Below, piece by piece: positions 26,534 to 35,225 of a stretch of DNA of 64,000 bases. Each line of letters opens with the position of its first letter. The first letter of the stretch is position 1. The notes under the pieces were generated by a model that saw only the letters and a list, made by a program, of their open reading frames with translations, was not told the DNA's origin and did not search any database. The DNA is taken from NCBI GenBank assembly GCA_040222235.1, contig JAVKDO010000001.1, forward strand, positions 1-64,000, written 5' to 3'. The position numbers and the translations under genes were made by a program. Origin of the DNA: UBA6059 sp040222235. Lineage in GTDB: Bacteria > Bacteroidota > Bacteroidia > Cytophagales > Cyclobacteriaceae.

Positions 26534-26974
26534 ATGAAAGTTTATAAAAATATATTTTACGGAATACTGCTTTGCTCACTAACCATTATGATGTCTTGCA
26601 GTGATGATGATCCGGCTGAAGGTCCTTCGGATATGGCTAGATTTGTTGGTGCGTGGACCGCAACCAACGTGACATTGAATAATGTAGATGTGCTTAATCC
26701 TGAATACTCCAACTTCAGAATTACCTTCAACGATGATGGGTCCTACATTACGGTAGATGGTGACCCGATATTTACTGATACTGGTGGTTTTTGGTCTGTG
26801 AGTTCTTCAGCTGAATCTAACGCTAATATAGCCTTGGATGGTGTTTCAGTGGCAGCAGCCTTTGGTGCTGACAATACCACCGTCAGCTTAAGCTTTACTG
26901 CTAACGATCAGGTAGTAGGTGCTCGTACTAAAGGACTAGTAGGTGCCTACGTATTCGCGCTTACAAAGCAATAA
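26534..26974 (+). CDS. small surface lipoprotein with lipocalin-like domain
   Basis: The 146-residue product has a lipoprotein signal ending MMSC with Cys22 followed by SDDD, an acidic stretch that in Bacteroidota favours export to the cell surface. The rest is a compact beta-rich domain with FVGAWTATNVTLN, FRITFNDDGSYIT and GGFWSVSSS, the pattern of lipocalin-like lipoproteins that often accompany polysaccharide loci. It is the third gene of the receptor operon and is followed by a strong terminator. Ligand binding is inferred; no enzyme motif is seen. Confidence 0.75.
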   Translation: MKVYKNIFYGILLCSLTIMMSCSDDDPAEGPSDMARFVGAWTATNVTLNNVDVLNPEYSNFRITFNDDGSYITVDGDPIFTDTGGFWSVSSSAESNANIALDGVSVAAAFGADNTTVSLSFTANDQVVGARTKGLVGAYVFALTKQ

Positions 26975-27000
26975 AAAAATAGGTTAGATACCTTCATATT

Positions 27001-27040
27001 GGCCCTTCTGTGTATATGTACGGAAGGGCCTTTTTTATTC
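27001..27040 (+). terminator. intrinsic terminator of the TonB-receptor operon
   Basis: GGCCCTTCTG (27001-27010) pairs with CGGAAGGGCC (27021-27030) in a ten-base-pair stem with one wobble, followed by TTTTTTATT. It separates the receptor operon from the degradative genes. Confidence 0.9.
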
Positions 27041-27324
27041 TTTATGCATAGGTATAATAATCCTGAAGACTTGTTTACTACTGAGCTGTAGCTACGATTT
27101 TGTCACTAGCACTAGGAGGTATGAGTGGCTGATCGGTTTATTAACATTTGGCTAGGCCAATTATCTATTGAGCAAATAAGGTAAAATGAGATACCACTGG
27201 TACTCACTGTCAATATCACGATTGCACAATAGATATGCATCATGACCAGCCGCTTAGCTATCGCTTGTGCTAATATGCCTAACAAGGCAATAAATGAATT
27301 TGTAACTCAAAACTTGATGCTCAG
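27041..27324. other. intergenic gap before the first GH28 gene
   Basis: About 280 AT-rich bases without a recognisable gene. A TGAATTTG (27294-27301) one base off the -7 consensus lies 24 bases before the start codon, without a matching -33. Confidence 0.4.
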
Positions 27325-28872
27325 ATGAAATACTTATCCCCTTTAGTTTACCTGTTCATTTTCATGAATTCGGCTTTCGCGCAAAATGGTACTTACAACA
27401 TTGTGGATCATATCGAGGAATCTGGTCGAGAAGTACTAATCACTGCTGAGATCCAACAGCTCATCGATCGATGCAGTCAGGAGGGTGGAGGCACCATTTA
27501 TTTCCCAGCCGGTGAATACCTTACCGGGAGCCTAATGATGAAGAGCAATACCTTCCTACATCTATCTGCTGGTGCCACGCTCTATGGAAGCATGAGCATG
27601 GATGACTACACGGAGGAGGCATCCAAGAGTCTGATTAGCTCCAATAAGGCTGATAATTTCGGAATTTTTGGAAAAGGCATGATAGATGGACAGGGTAGTG
27701 CATTTTGGAAAGGAAAGTCACGCCCTTACAATCGTCCCGAGAAATTGATTTGGCTGAAGTACAGCACCAATATTTTTTTCAATGACATTAAGATCATTAA
27801 TTCCCCAAACTGGAACATTGACGTTAGTTTTTGTGATGGCGTATGGATAGATGGTATTTCGATCATTAGCGAGTTGGGCTCTCCCAATTCTGATGGTATT
27901 GATCCTGTTTCATCTAAAAATGTATTTATCTCTAACTGCTATATCGAAACGGGCGATGATGCGATTTGCCCTAAATCTCGTAATGGTATACCAACAGAAA
28001 ACCTGGTGGTGACTAATTGCGTCCTCATCTCAGACGATTCAGCGATCAAGTTAGGTACCCGCTCTGAAGACCCTATTCGCAATGCGGTGTTCAGCAATAT
28101 CATCATCCGCAATAGTATCTACGGGATTGCGCTTTTTGCCAAAGACGGAGGCACTTTTGAGAATATCCGTTTTAGCAACATTTATATAGAGACCACATTA
28201 AATGAAACGGAAGATCCCACTCGACCCAGGGGGATCTATCCGATCTTTGTAGACTTAGAAAGAAGGACACCTGATGCTAAGCTAGGTGCGATAAAGAATG
28301 TGTCGTTTGATGGTATTACAATAGATACCAAGTACGGACATTGTTTATTCTTTGGTCAGCCTGACTCCAGACTGGAGAATATCAAACTATCGAATATCAA
28401 TTTTACCGTAGAAGAACAACTTCCATATGAAGGAATGATGAAGCCGCGTGGTGTACGCAACCTTAAGGATAAGGCCGCTAATGATTATGCCCACATAGAG
28501 TCCTATTTTTCATTCGTACATGTGGACGGGCTGGAAATCAATGGGCTGACCATCAACGATCAAGACGAATCACCTGAGCATACTAAACATATGATATGGG
28601 GAAAGGACGTACATCAAGTGGATGTCTCCAACTTTAAAAATAGATCAGCAGTTACCACCAATCAACCCATCATCCATCTTGAGGAAGCCACCAACGTCGA
28701 GTTGTCATCCAATTCGCCTGTATCCGATGCTGCTTTTGTGAGCCTTTCGGGTACGACCACCAGCGATGTAGTGCTCATGAATAACAATCTGCGCAAAGTG
28801 GCTGAAGGGGCTATCTTGAATGGGGTCAATCAAGATCAGGTGATTGAGTATAACAACTTATATAAGAAATAG
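27325..28872 (+). CDS. GH28 polygalacturonase-family glycoside hydrolase
   Basis: The 515-residue protein has a signal peptide (about 1-19) and a right-handed beta-helix with the GH28 active-site layout: NSDGID (Asp190, Asp193), GDDAI (Asp211, Asp212) and, in place of the usual RIK, AIKLGTRS. The N-terminal GGGTIYFPAGEYLTGSL and HLSAGATLYGS are typical of the family. GH28 enzymes cleave alpha-linked galacturonate, or the rhamnogalacturonan backbone, by inversion. The site is periplasmic or surface since no lipobox or T9SS tail is seen. It begins a plus-strand run with GH2 and GH88 genes. Confidence 0.9.
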   Translation: MKYLSPLVYLFIFMNSAFAQNGTYNIVDHIEESGREVLITAEIQQLIDRCSQEGGGTIYFPAGEYLTGSLMMKSNTFLHLSAGATLYGSMSMDDYTEEASKSLISSNKADNFGIFGKGMIDGQGSAFWKGKSRPYNRPEKLIWLKYSTNIFFNDIKIINSPNWNIDVSFCDGVWIDGISIISELGSPNSDGIDPVSSKNVFISNCYIETGDDAICPKSRNGIPTENLVVTNCVLISDDSAIKLGTRSEDPIRNAVFSNIIIRNSIYGIALFAKDGGTFENIRFSNIYIETTLNETEDPTRPRGIYPIFVDLERRTPDAKLGAIKNVSFDGITIDTKYGHCLFFGQPDSRLENIKLSNINFTVEEQLPYEGMMKPRGVRNLKDKAANDYAHIESYFSFVHVDGLEINGLTINDQDESPEHTKHMIWGKDVHQVDVSNFKNRSAVTTNQPIIHLEEATNVELSSNSPVSDAAFVSLSGTTTSDVVLMNNNLRKVAEGAILNGVNQDQVIEYNNLYKK

Positions 28873-28899
28873 AATCCGTCGAACTTAATACATACCGTT

Positions 28900-30708
28900 A
28901 TGCAAAATAATGATCGAATTAGGTACCTGGCTCTGGTACTCCTCATCTGTTGTTATTGGACTTATGATCTTCAAGCCCAAAATCTGATACAAAATGTAGG
29001 AGCCAGAGAAAAAATGAGCCTTGACGGCCTTTGGGAAGCAATCGTCGACCCATTAGAAAATGGACTGTATAATCACAGTCTTGGTTTGAGAAAAAATGGC
29101 TACTTCCTTAATGAGCAGATGAAGAACTCCTATGATCTCATTGAGTATGATTTTGACCACAGCTACAGACTCAATGTCCCTGGTGACTGGAATACACAAA
29201 TGGAAAAGCTGTACTACTACGAAGGTACCATTTGGTACAAGAAGACTTTCCAAAAACCGGAGAGAGACGGGCGCAAGGTGCTTTACTTCGAAGGGGTCAA
29301 CTACCAATGCAAGGTCTATTTGAACGGTGAGCTACTGGGCGACCATGTGGGTGGCTTCTCACCTTTTTCATTTGATGTGACAGATAAGCTAAAGGATAGC
29401 AACCACCTTATCCTGAAGGTGGACAATAAGCGCCTCCGAGAGGCTGTTCCGACGATCAATTTCGATTGGTGGAACTATGGAGGTATCACTCGCTCGGTGG
29501 CTATGATTTTTCTTGATGATTCGTATATCGAGGACTATTCTTTGCAGTTGGATGAAGAAGGACGAATAGAAGGCTGGGCTAAACTCAAAGGTGATAACAT
29601 AGCCAATAGAGAGGTCTCGTTGGAGATTGACGAGTTGAAGACTGACTTACTGCTGAGAACCGATCAAGACGGCTATGCCAAGTTCAACATTAAAGCCAAG
29701 CCAGTACTGTGGACACCTGATAATCCAAAGCGCTATCGAGTGACATTAGGCCTGGAAGGTGTCACATTTGAGGATCAGATCGGATTTAAGACTATCGAAA
29801 CAGATGGCAGCCAAATCCTACTCAATGGTGAACCAATATTCCTTAGGGGCATCAGCATGCACGAGGAGGCACCCTTTGGAGGTGGACGAGTGACCACACC
29901 GGAGCAGGCCAGGGTATTACTTTCCTGGGTAAAGGAGCTCGGATGCAATTTCATTCGACTGGCACACTACCCACACAATGAGTTCACCGTAAAGATCGCT
30001 GAGGAGATGGGGCTGCTCGTCTGGTCAGAGATACCCGTCTACTGGACGATAGATTATGACAACCCTTCCACTTATCAGAATGCTGAACAGCAACTCCAGG
30101 ACATGATCAGCCGGGATAAAAACAGGGTAGGTATTGCACTCTGGTCGGTGGCCAATGAAACGCCGGTCACCGAGTCACGCCTGACTTTCCTTCGTCGATT
30201 GATCGATCAAGTGAAAATGCTCGATGATACACGGTTAATCACCGCAGCGCTCAATATCCAGTCAAGTGAGGGTAATAAGACCGTCATAGATGATCCACTC
30301 GGTGAGTATATCGATGTGATTGGGATCAATAGTTATTGCGGTTGGTATGGTGGACGTCCCTATGAGTGCGGTGACAAGGTTTGGGACAATCCATACAACA
30401 AGCCGATGATTATGAGTGAAGTGGGGGGAGGTGCCTTAGCAGGAATGCGTGGTACGGTGGACGAACGATGGACAGAAGATTATCAGGCTGAAGTATACAA
30501 ATACAATCTCGAAATGCTAGATAAAATTGACTTTTTAGCAGGAGTGTCCCCATGGTTATTGATGGACTTTCGTTCACCGAGACGGAACCTACGACATATC
30601 CAAAAGGACTATAACCGTAAGGGAATCATATCCGAAAAGGGTATTCGTAAGAAGGCATTTTATGTGCTTCAGGAATACTATGATCAAAAGAAGAAGAGCA
30701 GTAAGTAA
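28900..30708 (+). CDS. GH2 glycoside hydrolase (beta-glucuronidase/galactosidase type)
   Basis: The 602-residue protein has a signal peptide (about 1-27), a sugar-binding jelly-roll domain (about 35-205), an immunoglobulin-like domain and a TIM barrel from about 310. The acid/base Glu420 (SVANETP) and nucleophile Glu507 (IMSEVGG) are present, as is the RLAHYPHNE motif near 355. At about 600 residues it is close to bacterial beta-glucuronidases in size, but the N-K pair that recognises the uronate carboxyl is not obvious, so galactosidase activity is possible. It lies 27 bases after the GH28 gene and 52 before GH88. Confidence 0.88.
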   Translation: MQNNDRIRYLALVLLICCYWTYDLQAQNLIQNVGAREKMSLDGLWEAIVDPLENGLYNHSLGLRKNGYFLNEQMKNSYDLIEYDFDHSYRLNVPGDWNTQMEKLYYYEGTIWYKKTFQKPERDGRKVLYFEGVNYQCKVYLNGELLGDHVGGFSPFSFDVTDKLKDSNHLILKVDNKRLREAVPTINFDWWNYGGITRSVAMIFLDDSYIEDYSLQLDEEGRIEGWAKLKGDNIANREVSLEIDELKTDLLLRTDQDGYAKFNIKAKPVLWTPDNPKRYRVTLGLEGVTFEDQIGFKTIETDGSQILLNGEPIFLRGISMHEEAPFGGGRVTTPEQARVLLSWVKELGCNFIRLAHYPHNEFTVKIAEEMGLLVWSEIPVYWTIDYDNPSTYQNAEQQLQDMISRDKNRVGIALWSVANETPVTESRLTFLRRLIDQVKMLDDTRLITAALNIQSSEGNKTVIDDPLGEYIDVIGINSYCGWYGGRPYECGDKVWDNPYNKPMIMSEVGGGALAGMRGTVDERWTEDYQAEVYKYNLEMLDKIDFLAGVSPWLLMDFRSPRRNLRHIQKDYNRKGIISEKGIRKKAFYVLQEYYDQKKKSSK

Positions 30709-30807
30709 GGATCACTGAATCACCATTTACCAAACCCAGTTCCACTTGACTTTACCCACATGAACCTAATTAATCGAAGTTCTAAAGAATTAAGCAAGCT
30801 TGTTCAA

Positions 30808-32010
30808 ATGAGGAAAATCAAAAACGTTTTATTCACTGGTTTTTGTCTACTGACATGTACGATATTGATCACTTCCTGCAAGGAAAAAACCACATCCGAG
30901 CAAACTGATCAACTCAACCCTATTGAGATACTAGACACGATTGCCGATAGGCTATATGGTGCTGTGCAAAGCGAGAGTTCACCTCGTCTGCCAAGGTCTG
31001 TAGAAGAGGGTAAGGTGAGATATACTTCTCCAGAAGGCTGGACGAGTGGGTTTTTTCCGGGTATGCTGTGGATGATGGAGAGTTATGATACCAGCAGAGA
31101 TTGGTCGAAGCATGCCGCATTGTACACTGAGGAGCTTGAGAAGGTACAATTCCTGACCTCCCATCACGATCTGGGATTTATGCTGTTCAATAGTTACGGT
31201 AGGGGCTATGTCAGTACTCAAAGCGCATCTTACAAGCAGGTATTAGTCAATGGGGCGAATTCACTGGCCTTCCGGTATGATTCCATGGTGGGTATGATCA
31301 AGTCCTGGGACAGACCTGGTATATGGCAGTACCCTGTTATTATTGATAACATGATGAATCTGGAGTATTTGTTTTGGGCTACCAAGGCGACTGGAGATTC
31401 ATCCTACTATGATATGGCCGTGAGCCATGCTGCCCAGACACTTCGCGATCACTACAGGGACGATATGAGCTGCTACCATGTGGTGGACTATGATACGCTT
31501 AATGGCGAACCCATTTGGAAAGGAACGCATCAAGGGCTGGCAGATGAATCTGTATGGGCAAGAGGCCAGGCCTGGGGCCTGTATGGATTTACGATGGCAT
31601 ATCGTGAGACGGGTGATCTGATCTTTCTAGAGCAAGCCAAAAAGATTGCTGCCTTTTTGCTCAATCATGAGCAAATGCCAGCAGATAAGGTGCCCTATTG
31701 GGATTTTTCGGACCCGGAGATACCTGATTCACCGAGGGATGTATCGGCCGCTGCAATTATTGCGTCGGGGTTGATTGAGTTAAGTACTTACGTGCCTGCC
31801 GAGAGTACTACTTACCAGGAATATGCCAAAGAAATCCTGCTCAACCTAAGCGAAAATTACCGCTACAAGGCATCTGCATCTCAAAACTTCTTTTATCTTG
31901 ATCAAAGCGTGGGGAACAAGCCCAAAGACAAGGAAGTGAGTATTCCGATCATTTACGCAGATTATTATTTTATCGAGGCTTTGCTAAGGTTGAAACAGTT
32001 GGAAGTGTAA
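30808..32010 (+). CDS. GH88 unsaturated glucuronyl hydrolase, lipoprotein
   Basis: GH88 enzymes remove the 4,5-unsaturated uronate left at the non-reducing end by polysaccharide lyases. The chosen ATG at 30808 gives a clear lipoprotein signal (MRKIKNVLFTGFCLL with lipobox ITSC); the frame is open upstream to 30760. The alpha/alpha barrel has GWTSGFFPGMLWMM, HHDLGFMLFNSYG with the catalytic Asp, YPVIIDNMMNLEYLFWA with the second Asp, DESVWARGQAWGLYG and SPRDVSAAAI. The presence of this family implies that a lyase acts upstream in the pathway, since its substrate is made only by beta-elimination. Confidence 0.93.
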   Translation: MRKIKNVLFTGFCLLTCTILITSCKEKTTSEQTDQLNPIEILDTIADRLYGAVQSESSPRLPRSVEEGKVRYTSPEGWTSGFFPGMLWMMESYDTSRDWSKHAALYTEELEKVQFLTSHHDLGFMLFNSYGRGYVSTQSASYKQVLVNGANSLAFRYDSMVGMIKSWDRPGIWQYPVIIDNMMNLEYLFWATKATGDSSYYDMAVSHAAQTLRDHYRDDMSCYHVVDYDTLNGEPIWKGTHQGLADESVWARGQAWGLYGFTMAYRETGDLIFLEQAKKIAAFLLNHEQMPADKVPYWDFSDPEIPDSPRDVSAAAIIASGLIELSTYVPAESTTYQEYAKEILLNLSENYRYKASASQNFFYLDQSVGNKPKDKEVSIPIIYADYYFIEALLRLKQLEV

Positions 32011-32307
32011 TCATTAGACTTACTATTGATTTTCACTATCCGCGACATTGACCGATAGGTAGCTATAACGATGACAGGATTGAGAAACCATAGCCATAGA
32101 TGCCTGATTATTCAGCTATGTTTCTAAAATGTCCTTTCCACGTACATGAGGTCTTGATAATAAGCGTCTTTAGTTTGAGGACACCTCTTTGCTATCTTTA
32201 TTCCATATTGAGATAGTGCATCAAAGCAATGAATGGTACTAGGACCTTCTAGATTGTTTTGATTGGGCTTCTTTTGACATGATACAAATTTTAACTTTTG
32301 ATGACCT
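32011..32307. other. intergenic gap before the DUF1080 gene
   Basis: No gene is recognised in these 297 bases. TTTG (32273-32276) and TAACTTTT (32292-32299) lie near the start codon but with a 15-base spacer, short for a Bacteroidota promoter. Confidence 0.4.
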
Positions 32308-33684
32308 ATGAATAGAATTGCTTTAGTACTTAGTTTTTGCGTGATATCTCTATACAGCGTCGCTCAAGATGGCTGGGAGCCTTTGTTCAACGGCAAGGAC
32401 ATAAAAAACTTTGAAAAGGTCAACGGCACAGCCGAATACCAGATCAAGGATGGGGCTATCATTGGTACCTCCAGGATGGGGACGCCCAATACGTTCCTTG
32501 CGACCAAAAAGACTTATTCAGACTTCATATTGGAGCTAGATGTCAAAGTGGAGAATAATCTCAATTCCGGTATTCAGATCAGAAGCCTGAGTAAGCAGGA
32601 AGTCATGGATGGTCGCGTACATGGCTATCAAGTGGAGATTGACCCAAGTCCTCGCGCCTTCTCAGGTGGCTTGTATGATGAGGCAAGGAGAAAATGGCTC
32701 TACCCTCTGACAGCTAATGAGAAAGGTCGAGCTGCCTTTAGAACAGGAGAATGGAATAGCTATCGCATAGAAGCGGTAGGCAACAAAATCCGCACATGGG
32801 TGAATGGCGTGATGTGCACCAACCTGGTAGATGACCTGACTGCCGAGGGCTTCATCGCACTGCAGGTGCATAGTATCAATGATCCATCACAAGAAGGTGC
32901 TACCGTGCAATGGAGAAACCTTCGTATCAAAACGACAGATCTGGCAGATGAACAGTGGCCCGTAGATCCTGAAGTGAGGGAGATTAGTTATCTCACCAAT
33001 GAGCTCACCGAGCTAGAAAAGAGAAAAGGCTTCCGTCTCCTTTGGGATGGAAAAACCAGTAAGGGTTGGAAAGGAGCCAAACTAGATGGGTTTCCGGAAT
33101 CGGGATGGCAGATCGAGGACGGTGTATTAACTGTGCTCGCTACAGATGGGGGAGAATCTACCGGCCCTGGAGATATCATCACCACAGATAACTTTGGTGA
33201 TTTCGAGCTAATACTAGACTTTAAACTCACAGAAGGTGCCAATAGTGGCATCAAGTACTTCGTGGACCCAGAGCTAAATAAGGGTGCAGGTTCGGCTATA
33301 GGGTGCGAGTTTCAGATACTCGATGACAAAAACCACCCAGATGCCAAACAAGGTGTGGCAGGGAACCGGACGCTGGGTTCACTCTATGACCTGATGACAG
33401 CCAAAAACATCGAGATTCCGGATCGTTTGAAACCCAAGTTTTTTAAAGGAATCAATCAGTGGAATCGAGCAAGAATTGTATCAAAAGATGGCAAGGTGGA
33501 GCACTGGCTTAATGACGAAAAGGTGATCGAATATGATCGTTATTCACAGATGTTTGAGGCCTTAGTGAATTACAGTAAGTACAAAGATTGGCCGAACTTC
33601 GGCAGATGGGCGGAAGGCCCTATACTGCTACAGGATCATGGAGATACCGTACACTTTAGAAGTATTAAGATACGAGAGCTTTAA
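32308..33684 (+). CDS. secreted tandem DUF1080 (3-keto-disaccharide hydrolase-like) protein
   Basis: The 458-residue protein has a signal peptide (about 1-19) and two copies of the concanavalin-like DUF1080 domain. The first (about 22-212) begins GWEPLFNGKDIKNFE and has NSGIQIRS and GYQVEIDPS; the second (about 240-458) begins GFRLLWDGKTSKGWK and has NSGIKYFVDPEL and GCEFQILDD. DUF1080 proteins are beta-jelly-roll sugar-active proteins; some hydrolyse 3-keto-glycosides. A Gfo/Idh/MocA oxidoreductase elsewhere in the locus could supply 3-keto sugars, but it is predicted cytoplasmic. Two domains in one chain are less usual than one. Confidence 0.88.
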   Translation: MNRIALVLSFCVISLYSVAQDGWEPLFNGKDIKNFEKVNGTAEYQIKDGAIIGTSRMGTPNTFLATKKTYSDFILELDVKVENNLNSGIQIRSLSKQEVMDGRVHGYQVEIDPSPRAFSGGLYDEARRKWLYPLTANEKGRAAFRTGEWNSYRIEAVGNKIRTWVNGVMCTNLVDDLTAEGFIALQVHSINDPSQEGATVQWRNLRIKTTDLADEQWPVDPEVREISYLTNELTELEKRKGFRLLWDGKTSKGWKGAKLDGFPESGWQIEDGVLTVLATDGGESTGPGDIITTDNFGDFELILDFKLTEGANSGIKYFVDPELNKGAGSAIGCEFQILDDKNHPDAKQGVAGNRTLGSLYDLMTAKNIEIPDRLKPKFFKGINQWNRARIVSKDGKVEHWLNDEKVIEYDRYSQMFEALVNYSKYKDWPNFGRWAEGPILLQDHGDTVHFRSIKIREL

Positions 33685-33776
33685 ACTAGGATTGTGCTGA
33701 TAGGGTAGACAGTATATCCATTTAACATCTGTTCTACTACTGGGCTGCACACTGTTATTGATTATTCTGATAAGAA

Positions 33777-35225
33777 ATGAACATGCGATACATACATTAT
33801 CTACTAGTTTTGGTTGCTTGCCTCTGTATTGGAACGGCCTGCTCACCTACCGTAAAAAAAAGTGATTTCACTTATGAGAAAGCTAAGCAGCTCGAGGCAG
33901 AAGGATGGGCTCAAGTACCTGCAATTTTGGAGCGTATAGTACCACCCACCTTCCCTGAAAATGAGTTTATACTTACCGATTTTGGAGCTGTAGGTGATTC
34001 GGTGACCAATAGTCTGCCCGCCATGACAGAAGCCATTACCGCATGTAATAAGGCCGGTGGAGGAACGATCATTGTCCCCGCGGGTCAATTCTTCATGGAG
34101 GGACCTATTCACATGAAAAGTAATGTGCATATATACCTGGAGGAAGGCGCGCGTATATTCTTCACCAGCGACCATGAAAAATACCTCCCTGCAGTCAAAG
34201 TCAGATGGGAAGGGACGCTTTGCTATAATTTCTCTCCATTGATTTATGCTTACCAGCAAACCAATATTGCGATTACAGGTAAGGGAGAAATAGATGGTGC
34301 AGCCAAGGAGTGGTCAAGAGAGTGGCGTAAAGTTCAGAACCCTGAGAAAGACGTGCTCCGACAAATGGGGAATGATACCATACCGGTGGAGCAGCGGGTG
34401 TTTGCTAATGGCTTTCTTGATCTGGATGGAGATGGCAAGGATGATGGGTACGGGGATGGTAAGCTCCATTATCTAAGACCTTCCCTGGTGGTGTTTTACG
34501 AATGTGAGAATATCCTTTTAGAAGGTGTGAGTTTCAAAAACAGCCCTTTTTGGACGATTCACCCTGTATTTTCAAAGAATATTACGATCCGAGATATCGA
34601 CGTATTTGGAGAAGTACTCAATGACGATGGTATCGATCCCGATAGCTGTGAGGATGTATTGATCGAGGGGTGCACGGTGGTGACGCATGATGATGCTATT
34701 TCCATCAAAGCTGGACGTGATCAGGATGCATGGCATAGGCCTGGTTCTAAAAATATTATCATCAGGGATAATGACCTGCTTAGTGGTGTTAATGCCTTGT
34801 GCATAGGCTCGGAGATGTCAGGCGGGGTGATGAATGTGTTTGCCGAGAATAATCGTATTGGTGGCGGTAAGCATGCCTTGAACTTTAAATGTAATCTAGA
34901 CCGTGGAGGTCAGGTGCAAAATATATATTTGAGAAACACGCAGATTGAGTCCTGTGACGAAGCTATGTTCATCTTCAGGATGGACTATCATGGATACAGG
35001 GGCAATAATTACCCAACCAAATTCAATGACTTCTATGTAAGTGGTATCACTTGTGATAGTGTCAAAGAGAAGCCATTCAAGATCGTAGGTGTCGCAGATG
35101 AGCCTATTTCGCGCATCATGCTGGATGATATCAAAATAAATCAGGCTGGTATCGATAGCCAAATAGAGCACACCTCGGATATTGTTTTTAATAATGTGAC
35201 TGTTAATGGAGAAAATATACCGTGA
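33777..35225 (+). CDS. GH28-family lipoprotein with acidic calcium-loop-like insert
   Basis: The 482-residue protein is a predicted lipoprotein (lipobox GTAC, Cys22). It has the GH28 beta-helix: DFGAVGDSVTNSLPAM, GGGTIIVPAGQFFM, GKGEIDG, then NDDGIDPDS (Asp284, Asp287) and HDDAISIKAG (Asp305, Asp306). It differs from the first GH28 by an insertion near residues 215-228 reading DLDGDGKDDGYGDG, which resembles a calcium-binding EF-hand or dockerin loop. Its stop overlaps the GTG start of the following sulfatase by two bases, so desulfation and hydrolysis are probably coupled. The exact substrate may be a sulfated galacturonan-like chain. Confidence 0.88.
   Translation: MNMRYIHYLLVLVACLCIGTACSPTVKKSDFTYEKAKQLEAEGWAQVPAILERIVPPTFPENEFILTDFGAVGDSVTNSLPAMTEAITACNKAGGGTIIVPAGQFFMEGPIHMKSNVHIYLEEGARIFFTSDHEKYLPAVKVRWEGTLCYNFSPLIYAYQQTNIAITGKGEIDGAAKEWSREWRKVQNPEKDVLRQMGNDTIPVEQRVFANGFLDLDGDGKDDGYGDGKLHYLRPSLVVFYECENILLEGVSFKNSPFWTIHPVFSKNITIRDIDVFGEVLNDDGIDPDSCEDVLIEGCTVVTHDDAISIKAGRDQDAWHRPGSKNIIIRDNDLLSGVNALCIGSEMSGGVMNVFAENNRIGGGKHALNFKCNLDRGGQVQNIYLRNTQIESCDEAMFIFRMDYHGYRGNNYPTKFNDFYVSGITCDSVKEKPFKIVGVADEPISRIMLDDIKINQAGIDSQIEHTSDIVFNNVTVNGENIP

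Noticed and set aside
30823..30832. AAAACGTTTT as a further LacI operator
   Set aside because: It lies inside the GH88 signal-peptide coding sequence, is AT-rich and lacks the GC arms of the two convincing sites.
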